Shown here: positions 7,732 through 17,836 of the stretch, in pieces
Position numbering within the stretch: position 1 is the first letter of the stretch
Layout of the letters: every line of letters starts with the position of its first letter
From: Alexandriicola marinus
GTDB lineage: Bacteria; Pseudomonadota; Alphaproteobacteria; Rhodobacterales; Rhodobacteraceae
Assembly: GCF_004000435.1 (NCBI RefSeq)
Contig: NZ_RBVZ01000002.1
Span: 124,001-188,000 of the forward strand
Direction of reading: 5' to 3'
DNA: 64,000 nucleotides
Translations under genes and position numbers: made by a program
Notes under the pieces: model-generated
What the model was told of the DNA's origin: nothing
The model's database searches: none
Seen by the model: only the letters and a program-made list of their open reading frames with translations

Positions 7732-9795
7732 CTATCGCCGTTTGGGCACAGCATTCCCGCCCTTGCCGGCCTTCTTGGCCGCAGCGCGGGCGCGGTTCTT
7801 CTTGCTGTTGGGCTTGCCTTCCGGGGGCGGCCGACCTTTGCCGGAACCGGCGGAGGGCTTACCGCCATCGGGTTTACCCGCAGGGCCGCCCGACGGCTTT
7901 TCGTGGCGCGCTTTGGGGGGCTCCCCGGGGCTGACCCGTGGGCCTGACTTTGCGCTTTTCTTGCGGCCCAGCGGGGCAAGGGCAGCGGCATCGGGTCTGT
8001 CGGCCTTGGGCTTGCGGTGCGACGGCTTTGCGTCCTTGCGATCTTCGGGCCTTGGTTTGCGACGGCGTGGTTCGGCGGCATCGTCCCAATCGATGGGGCC
8101 CGCATCCGGCCTGGCGGGGGCCGGCCTCGGCTTGGGCGCACGGTCGAACTTGGCATGTTTGAAGGCGGGCATGTCCGGCGCCTTGTCGAGACGCACGATC
8201 TGCTTTGTACCCTCGATGGTCATCTGCGGCCCGATCGCTGCCAGAAAACCCGGGACGCTGGCTTCGCGGATCTCGATATAGGACAGGTCATCGGCAATGC
8301 GGATGGCGCCGATGTCGTCCTTGGTCAGATCACCCGCCTTGCAGATCATCGGCAGCAAATGACGCGGGGACGCAGCCTGATTGCGGCCTTCGGACAGGGA
8401 AAACCACACGCTGGGGCCAAAGGGGCCACGCGGCTTGGGCTTTTCCGAATTGATCGGGCTCAGGTCTTCAGGGGCGGAATGGCGCAACTTGTATTGCCGC
8501 AGATAGGCGGCGGCGATCTGTTCGGGTGTGAATTGTGCGACCAGTTGATCGACCGAGGCACGCTCGCCTTCCGTGATCTCGGCCTGCCAGTCGTCGGCGG
8601 CCAGCATGCGCTGCTGATCGCGCTCATCCACCTCGGTGGCCGACGGCGCAGAGCCCCAATCCGCAGTCAGCCTCGCGAACTTGAGAATGCGTTCCGCCTT
8701 CTTGCGCGCGGATGGGACAACGATCAATGCGCTGACACCCTTGCGACCTGCGCGACCTGTCCGGCCTGACCGGTGCAGAAGGGTCTCATGACTGCCGGGC
8801 AGTTCTGCGTGAACCACCAGATCGAGCTTGGGCAGGTCAATCCCGCGGGCCGCCACATCCGTTGCGACACACACCCGGGCGCGCCCGTCCCGCATCGCCT
8901 GCAACGCGTTGGACCGTTCGCTTTGGGTCAGTTCCCCCGACAGGGCCACGACCGAAAATCCACGGTTCGACAGCCGCGTCGTCAGGCGCGCGACCATCGC
9001 CCGGGTGTTACAGAACACCAGCGCATTCGGTGCCTCGTAATAGCGCAGCACGTTGATGACGGCGTTTTCGCTGTCGCGGGCCGCGACCAGCAAGGCGCGG
9101 TATTCGATATCGGCATGTTGCGACTGCTCTGCCACTGTGGAAATCCGCTCTGCGTCGCGCTGATAGCTTCGCGCAAGCTTGGCGATGGCAGCGGGAACGG
9201 TGGCAGAAAACAGGAGCGTCTGGCGCGTCTGCGGCGTTTCCTCGAGGATGAACTCCAGATCCTCGCGAAAGCCGAGGTCCAGCATCTCATCGGCTTCGTC
9301 CAGCACGACACACCGGACGGCGGCAAGGTCGATCGAGCCGCGCATGATGTGGTCGCGCAACCGCCCCGGCGTGGCGACGACGATATGGGCCCCGCGCGCC
9401 AGCGCACGGCGCTCATCGCGCATGTCCATGCCCCCGACGCAGGACGCCAGAACAGCCCCGGCCTCTGCGTAAAGCCAACCCAGTTCCCGCTTGACCTGCA
9501 TCGCAAGTTCACGAGTCGGCGCGATGATCAGGGCCAGCGGCGCGCCCGCCGGACCGAACCTGTCGTCCTCGGCCAGCAAGGTCGAGGCAATCGCCAGACC
9601 GAAGCCAATCGTCTTGCCCGACCCCGTCTGCGCCGAGACCAGAAGGTCCCGGCCCTCCAGTTCGGGTTGGGTGACAGCCGTCTGGACAGGTGTCAAAGTG
9701 TCATAGCCCTTCCGGGCCAGTGCATCTGCAATCGTTTTTTTCAAAGGTCCGGTTCTTTTGTTGGTCAAGTCATGCCGACCGCGCGGCACGCTCAT
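7732..9795 (-). CDS. DEAD-box ATP-dependent RNA helicase with DbpA-like RNA-binding domain
   Basis: The protein of about 687 residues unwinds structured RNA, probably in ribosome assembly or cold adaptation. The helicase core shows AQTGSGKT (motif I), PTRELA, TPGR, DEAD as VLDEADEML, SAT, and the C-terminal ARGID and HRSGRTGRAG motifs. A DbpA-type RNA-recognition fold follows (around SRLLPMICKAGDLTKDDIG to RLDKAP). The last 150 residues are a Lys/Pro/Arg-rich disordered tail. The start is uncertain: ATG 9795 is used, GTG 9810 is in frame just upstream, neither has a clear ribosome site, and homology only begins near KKTIADAL. It resembles the DeaD/CsdA group. Confidence 0.9.
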   Translation of the reverse strand: MSVPRGRHDLTNKRTGPLKKTIADALARKGYDTLTPVQTAVTQPELEGRDLLVSAQTGSGKTIGFGLAIASTLLAEDDRFGPAGAPLALIIAPTRELAMQVKRELGWLYAEAGAVLASCVGGMDMRDERRALARGAHIVVATPGRLRDHIMRGSIDLAAVRCVVLDEADEMLDLGFREDLEFILEETPQTRQTLLFSATVPAAIAKLARSYQRDAERISTVAEQSQHADIEYRALLVAARDSENAVINVLRYYEAPNALVFCNTRAMVARLTTRLSNRGFSVVALSGELTQSERSNALQAMRDGRARVCVATDVAARGIDLPKLDLVVHAELPGSHETLLHRSGRTGRAGRKGVSALIVVPSARKKAERILKFARLTADWGSAPSATEVDERDQQRMLAADDWQAEITEGERASVDQLVAQFTPEQIAAAYLRQYKLRHSAPEDLSPINSEKPKPRGPFGPSVWFSLSEGRNQAASPRHLLPMICKAGDLTKDDIGAIRIADDLSYIEIREASVPGFLAAIGPQMTIEGTKQIVRLDKAPDMPAFKHAKFDRAPKPRPAPARPDAGPIDWDDAAEPRRRKPRPEDRKDAKPSHRKPKADRPDAAALAPLGRKKSAKSGPRVSPGEPPKARHEKPSGGPAGKPDGGKPSAGSGKGRPPPEGKPNSKKNRARAAAKKAGKGGNAVPKRR

Positions 9796-10148
9796 CAGGG
9801 CAGGGATCACGCGCGATATCGGTTACAGCCGGGTTTGTATAGACACTCGGACCCTATTGGACCCGGACCTGCGCCGACACCTGCCCCCGGTTCCCAAATG
9901 TCACAAGCCAAGCACATGGGCCATGCACCCCCACAGAAACGGGTGCGACCTCGATCAGAGGGGCACGGCATCAAACGCGCGCGGGTCACTGGAAGGTCGG
10001 AATCCTCCCCGGTCCAGTCCCCCCGAAAACGATGCCAACAATGGGACAATCGGGCCGATCCGGGGTATGTCCCCGGCTGAGCGTGGCGCATGCCTGGCCC
10101 TTGAAAGCCTCAGAGCGAAACAGCCTTGCGGCCGCCAATGGCACCCTT
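9796..10148. other. Intergenic stretch without a recognisable gene
   Basis: This 353-base gap lies between the helicase start and the end of the asparagine-synthetase-like gene. Short open frames exist on both strands, but none has a convincing start, ribosome site or recognisable motif. A TATACA-like -10 on the minus strand (9836-9841) could belong to the helicase promoter. No tRNA, repeat or strong hairpin was seen. Confidence 0.6.
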
Positions 10149-11885
10149 TCAGCCCATCTCCGCGACCATGCGCGCTGCTCGGAACTTTCCGAGCCATGTG
10201 CTGATCTTTTCCAACTTGATGACCTTGAATGACGCTTCGATGGTGCGCCGCACTTCTTCTGTCAGGACCTGGCCCGCGACATCGTGCTCCTGAAGATAGT
10301 CCATGTCGTGCTTCAAGGTCTTGAGACAGAACTCGCGAAACTCTCTCGTTTCCCGAACTCCGCGAAATTCGACCGATTTGGCGCCCGGGGTCTTGAGCAG
10401 ATCCGGATTCGGACGAAACAACGGCAAGAGCTCATCTAGCCGGGCTTGCGCACGCGCAGCTACCGCCCGGTTCCTCAGATGGAGAGGTTTGTCATAGGGC
10501 AAATGAGCAAGATCGAAGGAAAGGCTTCGCGTCAAGTCATAGACCAGCCTGTCAGATTGCATGGCCGGCTGAGGCAGCCGCTGTGCAAGTCGATAAAGCG
10601 TTGACGAGGCAGCTGGAGCGTAGAGAACAACCTTCTCATCCTGAGTGTATTGAGTTGGCGCACCAAGGTGATGCCGATTTCGGAAATTCGCATAATGTAA
10701 GTCTATTGCTTCGCCGATTTTCGCGGCACCGACCTGTTGAAAGACATCGAGATAATTCCGTGAAATCAGCTCACGTATTTCTTCGTTCAATTTTCCAAAC
10801 ATCCAATAGGAACGGAGCCATCTCTTGACAGATTCCAATCGTACGGGAGAATTCAGGAGTTTCTCACTGAAACCTTTTGTGAAGACGGTCCGGTAAAGCT
10901 CACCGGCGCCGCCTATCAAACGAAAGGAAACATTCTCGGTCAGCGAATGAACATTCGCCTGTTTATGAAGCGTCTTTGCTCCCATGTGAGCCAGGGTGAA
11001 CCGCTCGAGATCATCTTCATAGCTGTGCCCAACCCGTACAACATGGTCGGCTGCCTTTTGGTATGACAGTCCGAAATACTCGGCTAGTCCGGTCGATATT
11101 CTGGTATCGTCCTCGTTTATGTCGCGCGTGCTGAACCGGACGTCGGTCTCCCGACCCGTTGATAACAAGGCACCGAGTACGATCCGGCTGTCACGTCCGC
11201 CTGTCAGAGTCGAGACGACAGGCATACCGGAATTGACCGTCGCAACTGTATTCCGGCGAATCTCGTCCACGCCCTTGTCAAGAAGATACCTATATTCCTC
11301 GATTTTCGGTGGCTCGCCCTTTGTCCTGGCTGCATTCGAAACGGACATGGCGCCATCCCGAAATACGATCCGTTGCCCCAGCAAGGCCAAGAACGCTCCC
11401 TCGACATAGGTCTCCCTTGACGTCTGGGAGAAACAGATAAAGCTATCCGTAAACCAGGTCGATGCGATCGAGCCGAGCGATAATCTGACGGGAACTCCCG
11501 CCGCTTTCATCGCCAGTGCGATCAGGCGAATTGAATTGCTCGCCATTGGTCCCTTGGCAGTATTGGCATAATAGGTCGGGATCGTTCCGAGTTCATCCGC
11601 AACCAGTTCGATACCGGCCGCCCCTCCGCTGACGGGTCGGACACCGCAATAACGCCCCGCAATCTCCTCGCGTTCCCCGGGTTGATACTCCCCCAGCGTC
11701 AGGTTCCGGTCGCGAATAATCACTCCTGAAACGGTGCGCGAAGGGTCGCCTTCTACGTTGTGAAAGATGGTTGCATCGTCGGTGACCTTTCGACGAAGGC
11801 CCGCCAGCTCCTTGATCGCATGCCGCGCATCGCCCCCCAGAAGCAGAAAATCATTATGTGGGAAGGAACAGGGAAGAAATTTCAT
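10149..11885 (-). CDS. Asparagine-synthetase-like (PP-loop) protein, low GC
   Basis: The 578-residue protein carries a PP-loop ATP-pyrophosphatase motif, STLTGGRDSRIVLGAL, near the middle, as in the synthetase half of asparagine synthetase and beta-lactam synthetase. Its N-terminus (MKFLPCSF) lacks the cysteine that follows Met in glutamine amidotransferases, so it probably does not use glutamine as nitrogen donor. ATG 11885 was chosen because the upstream extension looks non-coding. The gene samples near 48-50% GC, clearly below its neighbours, which suggests acquisition from elsewhere. Related orphan proteins often sit in polysaccharide or natural-product loci, but no such genes are adjacent. 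Substrate unknown. Confidence 0.7.
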   Translation of the reverse strand: MKFLPCSFPHNDFLLLGGDARHAIKELAGLRRKVTDDATIFHNVEGDPSRTVSGVIIRDRNLTLGEYQPGEREEIAGRYCGVRPVSGGAAGIELVADELGTIPTYYANTAKGPMASNSIRLIALAMKAAGVPVRLSLGSIASTWFTDSFICFSQTSRETYVEGAFLALLGQRIVFRDGAMSVSNAARTKGEPPKIEEYRYLLDKGVDEIRRNTVATVNSGMPVVSTLTGGRDSRIVLGALLSTGRETDVRFSTRDINEDDTRISTGLAEYFGLSYQKAADHVVRVGHSYEDDLERFTLAHMGAKTLHKQANVHSLTENVSFRLIGGAGELYRTVFTKGFSEKLLNSPVRLESVKRWLRSYWMFGKLNEEIRELISRNYLDVFQQVGAAKIGEAIDLHYANFRNRHHLGAPTQYTQDEKVVLYAPAASSTLYRLAQRLPQPAMQSDRLVYDLTRSLSFDLAHLPYDKPLHLRNRAVAARAQARLDELLPLFRPNPDLLKTPGAKSVEFRGVRETREFREFCLKTLKHDMDYLQEHDVAGQVLTEEVRRTIEASFKVIKLEKISTWLGKFRAARMVAEMG

Positions 11886-12006
11886 TGAATGGATCGATCT
11901 ATAGGCGTGGTCAGTGACCCGTGTAGACCATACGAGACCGCTCGCGGCCACCCGTGTGACGGATTTCTTCCCGCAGAAGAGGGAACAACGCGGCGGGCCG
12001 GGGTGA

Positions 12007-13356
12007 CTACCCGATCGCGTCGGTCACAATCGCCACCGCGCGCATCAGGTCAGCTTCCCCGATCGTCAGCGGGGGCGACAGGGTCAGGACGTTGCCGGCG
12101 CTGATCTTGAAGCTGAGGCCCTGCTCGAGACAGGCATAGTAGATGCGTTCGGCGCGGTCCGGGTCGGGCTGGCGGCTGTCCCGGTCGGTCACGATTTCGA
12201 CGCCCATCATCAGGCCGCGTCCGCGGATATCGCCCACATGCGGGTTGGAGGAGAGGGCCTCCTTCAGGCGGGCCATCGCGGCCTCGCCAAGCCGGGCGGC
12301 CCTGTCGACAAGCCCCTCGGCCTCGATCACGTCGAGCGTCGCAAGGGCGGCGGCGGCGGTCACCGGGTTCTTTTCGTGGGTGTAGTGGCCGATGGCGAAA
12401 TCGCCCGCCAGGTCGAGATCGGCGCGCGCCAGAACGGCCGCGATAGGCAACACGCCCCCGCCCAGCGCCTTGCCCAGAACGATGATATCGGGCGTCACCT
12501 CGTCATGATCATGGGCAAAGAAGCGCCCCGTCTTGCCAAGGCCTGTGGGGATCTCATCCATGATCAGGAGCGCCCCCTGCCGGTCACACGCCGCGCGCAC
12601 GGCCTGCCAATAGCCCGGCGGCGGCACGACGGGAACGGCGCGCATCGGCTCTCCGATGACGGCGGCCACGTCCCCTTCGCGAGCCAGCACGTAATCGACC
12701 ATCGACGCGCAGGCGAGCCCGCAGGTCGCGGGCCCCCGATGACCATAGGCGCAATGATAGCAGTGAAACGGCGCCACATGTTCGGCCCCGGGAAGAAGCG
12801 GCCCCGCGATATGGCTGCGGAACGTGGCCTCTCCGCCCACGCTCGACGCGCCGAAGCCCGCGCCATGGAACGCGTCCCAGAAACTCAGCGTCTTGAACCG
12901 GCCGGTGGCGGCGCGCGCCAGCCGCATCGCCACCTCGACCGCGTCCGAACCGCCGGTCGTGAACAGAACCTTGGCCGGCCACGGCGCCAGCGCGCCCAGC
13001 CTTTCGGCCAGCGCAACAGACACCTCGTTGGTGAAGCGGCGCGGAGAAAACGGCAGGCTGTCGATCTGATCCTTGATCGCCTGTGTCACCACAGGATGCC
13101 CATAGCCCAGATGATGGACGGAATTGCCGTGGAAATCCATGAACCGGCGACCGGCGGTATCCTCGATCCAGATGCCCTCGGCCTTTGCGATGGTCGACAG
13201 GCACGGCGAGGAAAGCGACTGGTGCAGAAATGCGCCCGCATCCCGATCAAGCAGGGCGCGAGTCGCGTCATCCTCCTGCCGGGCGGACCATTCCGCCCTC
13301 AGTTCCGAGGTATTCGCCTCGCCCTCGGTATGGCGGATCGGGCCTCTTTGCGACAT
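12007..13356 (-). CDS. pbfA: Class III aminotransferase-fold enzyme, probable (R)-1-hydroxy-2-aminoethylphosphonate ammonia-lyase PbfA
   Basis: The 449-residue protein belongs to the class III PLP aminotransferase fold, with Asp267 (LIMDEIPTGLG) and the PLP lysine Lys296 (IVLGKALGGG). Linked to phnW, phnY and phnA, this family member is known as PbfA, which eliminates ammonia from (R)-1-hydroxy-2-aminoethylphosphonate to give phosphonoacetaldehyde and so feeds the same pathway. Its ATG overlaps the phnY stop in TGATG, indicating translational coupling. A cysteine cluster, C199-x2-C202-x9-C212-x3-C216, stands out. A plain transaminase remains possible on sequence alone; the operon makes PbfA the better call. 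Confidence 0.85.
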   Translation of the reverse strand: MSQRGPIRHTEGEANTSELRAEWSARQEDDATRALLDRDAGAFLHQSLSSPCLSTIAKAEGIWIEDTAGRRFMDFHGNSVHHLGYGHPVVTQAIKDQIDSLPFSPRRFTNEVSVALAERLGALAPWPAKVLFTTGGSDAVEVAMRLARAATGRFKTLSFWDAFHGAGFGASSVGGEATFRSHIAGPLLPGAEHVAPFHCYHCAYGHRGPATCGLACASMVDYVLAREGDVAAVIGEPMRAVPVVPPPGYWQAVRAACDRQGALLIMDEIPTGLGKTGRFFAHDHDEVTPDIIVLGKALGGGVLPIAAVLARADLDLAGDFAIGHYTHEKNPVTAAAALATLDVIEAEGLVDRAARLGEAAMARLKEALSSNPHVGDIRGRGLMMGVEIVTDRDSRQPDPDRAERIYYACLEQGLSFKISAGNVLTLSPPLTIGEADLMRAVAIVTDAIG

Positions 13357-14807
13357 CAGGGCCACGGCAGGGAATAGGTCTTCACGTTGGTGAAGAACTT
13401 CATCGCCTCCAGCACGCCTTCCTTAACGCCGTTGCCGCTGTCCTTGATGCCGCCGAAGGGCGACATCTCGATCCGGTAGCCGGGCTGTTCCCAGATGTTG
13501 ACCGTGCCCACGTCCAGGCCCTCGATAAAGGCCTGCATCCGGCGGAAATCGTTGGTGCAAACACCGGACGACAGGCCAAAGGCGGTCGAATTGGAAATCC
13601 GCATCACCTCTGCGTCGTCATCGGGCACGCGCACGATGGGGACAATGGGGCCGAAGGTCTCTTCCATCACCAGTTCGCTGTCATGGGGCACCTGATCGAC
13701 AACGATGGGTGGCAGAAGCGCGCCCTTCCGGCCCGGATCATACAGAACCTTCGCCCCCTGATCGGCCGCCATGTAGACGCGTTTCTCGAAGAGTTCGGCC
13801 GCCTGCGCGTGGATCACGCAGCCCAGCTGCGTGTCGGGGTCCATCGGATCGCCAAAGCGGATCGCCTTGGCCTTTTCCAGAACCATCGGGACAAAGCGGT
13901 CGGCCACACTGTCCTGCACGAGGATACGCTTGACGGCCGTGCAGCGCTGGCCGGAATTGCCGGTGGCGCCGGCCACGGCGATGGTGGCAGCCCTCTCGAG
14001 ATCGGCATCATCAAGATCGTTGAGGATGATCAGCGGATCGTTCCCCCCCAGCTCGAGTGCGGCGCGCTTGTAGCCGGCCTTGTGAGCGATCATCTTGCCC
14101 ACCGGCACACCGCCGGTGAAGGTGATGATGTCGATATGTTCGTTGGTGATCATCTCGTCGCCGATATCGGCGGGCATCCCCGTCACGACCTGGAACATCT
14201 CGGGCGGCAGGCCCGCCTCGTAAAGGATATCGGCCAGCGTGATCGCGGTCAGCGGGGTCAGCTCGGTGGGCTTGCAGACCATGCAATTGTTCGTGGCGAT
14301 CGCCGGCGCGATCTTGTGAGCCACCATGTTCAGCGGGTGGTTGAACGGCGTGATCGCCGAGATCGCCCGCACCGGCTCGCGCTTGGTATAGATCTTGCGG
14401 CTCTTGCCGTGGGGCGTCAGGTCACAGGAGAAGATCTGCCCGTCATCCTGAATGGCGAGCTGTCCCGCGAAGGTGAACACGTCATAGCTCCGCCCCGCCT
14501 CGTAGAGCGCGTGCTGCTGGCAGATCCCCAGTTCCAGCGTCAGCCAGTGGGCGATCTCGGCCTTGCGATCGCGGATGATCTCGGCCGTGCGGTGGAGGAT
14601 CTGCTGGCGCTCATAGCGGGTGAGCGTGGGCTTGTAGGCCGCCGCGATCTCGAAGGCGCGGCGCGCATGGCTTGCGTCGCCCGCGGGGACCGTGCCGATC
14701 ACCTCGTCGGTATAGGGATAGCGGACCTCGATCACCTTTTCGGTGGTGACTTTCTCGCCGCCAATGCGCATGGCCTCGTGGCGGATTGGGGTCTCAGGCT
14801 TGTTCAT
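13356..14807 (-). CDS. phnY: Phosphonoacetaldehyde dehydrogenase PhnY
   Basis: This 483-residue aldehyde dehydrogenase would oxidise phosphonoacetaldehyde to phosphonoacetate with NAD. The general base Glu252 (ALELGGND) and catalytic Cys289 (NSGQRCT) are present, and length and order match the phnWAY set of Sinorhizobium. The start ATG 14807 follows GGGAGAG; upstream in-frame codons belong to the intergenic gap. Its product is the substrate of PhnA, encoded upstream on the same strand, although a GNAT gene on the opposite strand separates the two. Its stop is fused to the pbfA start. Confidence 0.92.
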   Translation of the reverse strand: MNKPETPIRHEAMRIGGEKVTTEKVIEVRYPYTDEVIGTVPAGDASHARRAFEIAAAYKPTLTRYERQQILHRTAEIIRDRKAEIAHWLTLELGICQQHALYEAGRSYDVFTFAGQLAIQDDGQIFSCDLTPHGKSRKIYTKREPVRAISAITPFNHPLNMVAHKIAPAIATNNCMVCKPTELTPLTAITLADILYEAGLPPEMFQVVTGMPADIGDEMITNEHIDIITFTGGVPVGKMIAHKAGYKRAALELGGNDPLIILNDLDDADLERAATIAVAGATGNSGQRCTAVKRILVQDSVADRFVPMVLEKAKAIRFGDPMDPDTQLGCVIHAQAAELFEKRVYMAADQGAKVLYDPGRKGALLPPIVVDQVPHDSELVMEETFGPIVPIVRVPDDDAEVMRISNSTAFGLSSGVCTNDFRRMQAFIEGLDVGTVNIWEQPGYRIEMSPFGGIKDSGNGVKEGVLEAMKFFTNVKTYSLPWP

Positions 14808-14835
14808 GGGCGACTCTCCCGACAGATTGGGCGGC

Positions 14836-15336
14836 ATGAGTGATATGACGATCCGCCCGGCCAGACCGGGCGACGAAGAGATGATCTGGGCGATGCTGGA
14901 ACCCGTTTTCCGCGCAGGCGAGACCTATGCGGTCGACCCGGCCATCCGCCGCGAGGATGCGCTGGCCTACTGGCTGGCGGCCGAAGCGTTCATCGCCGAA
15001 GGCCCGGACCCGCTCGGCACCTTCTACATCCAGCCCAACCGCCCCGGCGGCGGGGCGCATTACTGCAATTGCGGCTTTGTCACCGCGCCTGGCGCCGAGC
15101 GGCGCGGCGTGGCGCGGGCCATGCTGGCCCATGCGCTGAGAACCGCCGCGCAGATGGGCTACGACGGGATGGTCTTCAACTTCGTCGTGGCCACGAATAC
15201 CCGCGCCATCGCCCTGTGGGAGCGCGCAGGATTCACAACCGTCGGCCGCGTGCCCGGCGCCTTCCGCGCGGGCGGCCGGGATGCCGACGCGCTGGTCATG
15301 TTCCGGAGCTTGTCCGATCAAGCCTCGGCCTCCTGA
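14836..15336 (+). CDS. GNAT family N-acetyltransferase encoded antisense within the phosphonate operon
   Basis: The 166-residue protein has the GNAT core: a [19 protein letters not shown] segment matching the acetyl-CoA binding loop (R/Q-x-x-G-x-A/G) at about residues 87-105, and the [17 protein letters not shown] motif near 130-147. Acetyl group transfer to an amine is the expected reaction. It starts 28 bases from phnY, divergently, and its end overlaps the phnA end by 19 bases, so it is fully antisense to any phnA-phnY transcript. Aminoalkylphosphonate acetylation (PhnO-like) would fit the neighbourhood, but nothing in the sequence fixes the substrate. Confidence 0.8.
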   Translation: MSDMTIRPARPGDEEMIWAMLEPVFRAGETYAVDPAIRREDALAYWLAAEAFIAEGPDPLGTFYIQPNRPGGGAHYCNCGFVTAPGAERRGVARAMLAHALRTAAQMGYDGMVFNFVVATNTRAIALWERAGFTTVGRVPGAFRAGGRDADALVMFRSLSDQASAS

Positions 15337-16577
15337 AGGGCGGCCGCCGCGCAGGCATATAGGAACGCATCGAAGTTGCGCAGCTCGGGCGCGTCGGGCA
15401 GGTCGATCCGGCGGTTGACGATAAAGGGCACCGCCTGCTCCGTCAGCCCGCCATGCGACCGCAGAGGCTCCTTCAGCGCGGCAAGGTCGTGACGGTGGGC
15501 GCTGGTGCCGATGGTCATGTTCTCGGTCGAGATCATGACGATGTCACCAATCCGGTCGGCGGGCAGGTCGTACTTGGCGACAGCCTCCTCGCGGGTCGTG
15601 ACCTCCAGCATCTCGGGCAGCGCCTTGAGCCGCGCCACGATATCGGCGCGGTCCGCGCCTTCGGGCAGATAGGCCGTGGCAAAGCTGCCCAGCGCGCCGT
15701 GATGCACCACGTAAGGGTCGGTGATCGGCAGGATGACCCGGGCCGCGCCTTCGCCCAGCCACTCGTCCATCAGGTCCTGCACATAGATCACGGCGGGATC
15801 GCCCTTGGCGTCATGCTTGGGTTTCATCCCGTGATCGGCCGTCACCACGATGGCCGCGCCCGTCGCATCCAGCTCGGCCAGATAGCGATCGAACATGGCG
15901 TAGAAATCCTTGGCGCCCTGCTCATCGGGGGCGAACTTGTGCTGGATGTAATCGGTCGTCGACAGATACATGATGTCGGGCTTCCATTCGCGCAGAAGCT
16001 TGACCCCGGCGGCAAAGACGAATTCCGACAGATCGGCCGAATAGACCTCGGGCACCGGCATGCCGAGCCAGTCGCTCGCATTGTCGATCCCGTGTTCGGC
16101 CTTCGTGGTCTCGCCCGAACGTTCGGAGGAAAAGGCCACCGCGCGATCCTCGTCGAATTTCAGGCCCGAGCCCAGAAGTGCGCGCAACTTGTCCTTGGCC
16201 GTCACCATCGCGACGCGGGCGCCAGCCTCGTAGAATTTGGAAAACAGCGTCGGCGCCCGCAGGAACCGCACGTCGTTCATCATGACCTCTTCGCCCGTAT
16301 CGGGATCGTAGAGGAAATTGCCGCAGATGCCATGCACGCTCGGCGGACGGCCGGTGGCGATCGACAGGTTGTTGGGATTGGTGAACGACGGGATCACCGA
16401 ATGCGCCGTGCGCACCGTGCCTTCCTCGCGGATCCGCTTGAGCGTCGGCATCAGCCCTTCGGCGATCGCCACGTCAAGGTATTCGGGCTCGCATCCATCA
16501 AGGCAGATCGCGATGGCACAGGTCTTGGGGGCGGCATAGGTCCGGCCATTGGCCTCGACCGGGTTTGAGATGGGCAT
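15318..16577 (-). CDS. phnA: Phosphonoacetate hydrolase PhnA
   Basis: PhnA splits phosphonoacetate into acetate and phosphate using two zinc ions. The 419-residue protein has the alkaline-phosphatase fold with the expected ligands: Asp27 (CLDGCEP), the nucleophile Thr66 (IPSFTNPNN), Asp209 and His213 (TTDYIQHK), Asp248-His249 (TADHGMK) and His375 (SHGGLTEQ). ATG 16577 lies 10 bases after the phnW stop and behind AAGGAA, so the two are co-translated. This enzyme makes the pathway hydrolytic and does not depend on C-P lyase. Confidence 0.95.
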   Translation of the reverse strand: MPISNPVEANGRTYAAPKTCAIAICLDGCEPEYLDVAIAEGLMPTLKRIREEGTVRTAHSVIPSFTNPNNLSIATGRPPSVHGICGNFLYDPDTGEEVMMNDVRFLRAPTLFSKFYEAGARVAMVTAKDKLRALLGSGLKFDEDRAVAFSSERSGETTKAEHGIDNASDWLGMPVPEVYSADLSEFVFAAGVKLLREWKPDIMYLSTTDYIQHKFAPDEQGAKDFYAMFDRYLAELDATGAAIVVTADHGMKPKHDAKGDPAVIYVQDLMDEWLGEGAARVILPITDPYVVHHGALGSFATAYLPEGADRADIVARLKALPEMLEVTTREEAVAKYDLPADRIGDIVMISTENMTIGTSAHRHDLAALKEPLRSHGGLTEQAVPFIVNRRIDLPDAPELRNFDAFLYACAAAALQEAEA

Positions 16578-16587
16578 ATGAGTTCCT

Positions 16588-17766
16588 TCAGGCGGCGAGT
16601 TTCTTGCGTTCATCCAGCGCGGCTTGGGGCGGGGCGGCACTGGTCACCCCCATATCTTTCAGCGCGGCATCGGCGGCGGCGACCACGGCTTGCATCACCG
16701 CCTCGTCCATCTGGCCGATGCAGCCGATACGGAAGCTGTCCACGACGGTGAGCTTGCCCGGATAGATGATGAACCCGCGCGCCTTCATCAGATCATAGAA
16801 GCGCGCGAAATCGAAGGCCGGATCGGCCGGGCAGAAGAAGGTCACGATGATCGGCGACAGCCAGCGATCCTCAAGCAGGGTCTCAAAGCCCAGACCGCGC
16901 ATGCCCGCGACCATCACGTCGCGATTGCGGGCGTAACGCGCTCCGCGGGCAGCGACCCCGCCCTCGGCCTCATGGGCGCGCAGCGCCTCGATGAAGGCCG
17001 CGACGGCATGGGTCGGCGGGGTGAACCGCCACTGGCCCGTCTTTTCCATCACCTGCCACTGGTCGTGCAGATCAAGGCTCAGCGAATGCGCGTTTCCGCC
17101 GGATGCAGCGAGAACATCCTTGCGCACGACGACGAAGCCGAACCCCGGCACACCCTCGATGCATTTGTTGGCCGACGACACGAAGGCGGTGCAGCCCAGC
17201 GCAGCAGGATCAAGCGGCAGCGCGCCAAAGGCCGACATCGAATCGATCAGGAGTTCGCGGCCTGCCGCGCGGGTGGCCTCCGCGATCTCTTCGACCGGAT
17301 TCAGGATGCCGGACGAGGTTTCGCAATGGATCGCAAGCACATGGGTGATCGAGGGATCATTGGTAAGGATTTCGGCCACCTCCGCTCCGCGCGGCGGCAG
17401 GTGATCGCCCTTGTCGAGCACGACCTTGGCCCGTCCGATGTAATCGAGCGTGCGGGCCGCGCGCTGGCCATAGGCACCATTGGCCAGAACCAGCACCTTG
17501 CCCTCCCGTGGGACGAAGGTGCCCAGCATCGCCTCGACCGCGTAGGAGCCCGAGCCCTGAACCGGCACGCAATCGTAATCCGACGCGCCCGGCCCGATCA
17601 TGGCGAGGATGCGGGCGCGCAGCTCGCGCGTCATGGCGCGGAACTCCTCGTCCCAGCTGCCCCAATCGCGCAGCATCGCCTCCTTGACCGGGAAAGAGGT
17701 CGTCAGCGGCCCGGGGGTCAGCAGGTAGGGTTCGCCAAGTTTCGGTGCGGGAAGTGTGCCGGACAT
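16588..17766 (-). CDS. phnW: 2-aminoethylphosphonate-pyruvate transaminase PhnW
   Basis: PhnW moves the amino group of 2-aminoethylphosphonate to pyruvate, giving phosphonoacetaldehyde and alanine. The 392-residue class V aminotransferase has Asp175 ([10 protein letters not shown]) and the PLP lysine Lys201 in [15 protein letters not shown]. It is the first gene of the minus-strand run phnW-phnA-(gap)-phnY-pbfA. ATG 17766 is preceded by GAGG. A LysR gene is divergent 97 bases away, the usual arrangement for inducible phosphonate use. Confidence 0.95.
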   Translation of the reverse strand: MSGTLPAPKLGEPYLLTPGPLTTSFPVKEAMLRDWGSWDEEFRAMTRELRARILAMIGPGASDYDCVPVQGSGSYAVEAMLGTFVPREGKVLVLANGAYGQRAARTLDYIGRAKVVLDKGDHLPPRGAEVAEILTNDPSITHVLAIHCETSSGILNPVEEIAEATRAAGRELLIDSMSAFGALPLDPAALGCTAFVSSANKCIEGVPGFGFVVVRKDVLAASGGNAHSLSLDLHDQWQVMEKTGQWRFTPPTHAVAAFIEALRAHEAEGGVAARGARYARNRDVMVAGMRGLGFETLLEDRWLSPIIVTFFCPADPAFDFARFYDLMKARGFIIYPGKLTVVDSFRIGCIGQMDEAVMQAVVAAADAALKDMGVTSAAPPQAALDERKKLAA

Positions 17767-17836
17767 GGGGCAGGCCTCGTCATTCTGTCGCGGACAGGTC
17801 TTGCGCAATCATGGCCATATGTGAAATCTTTCTTTT

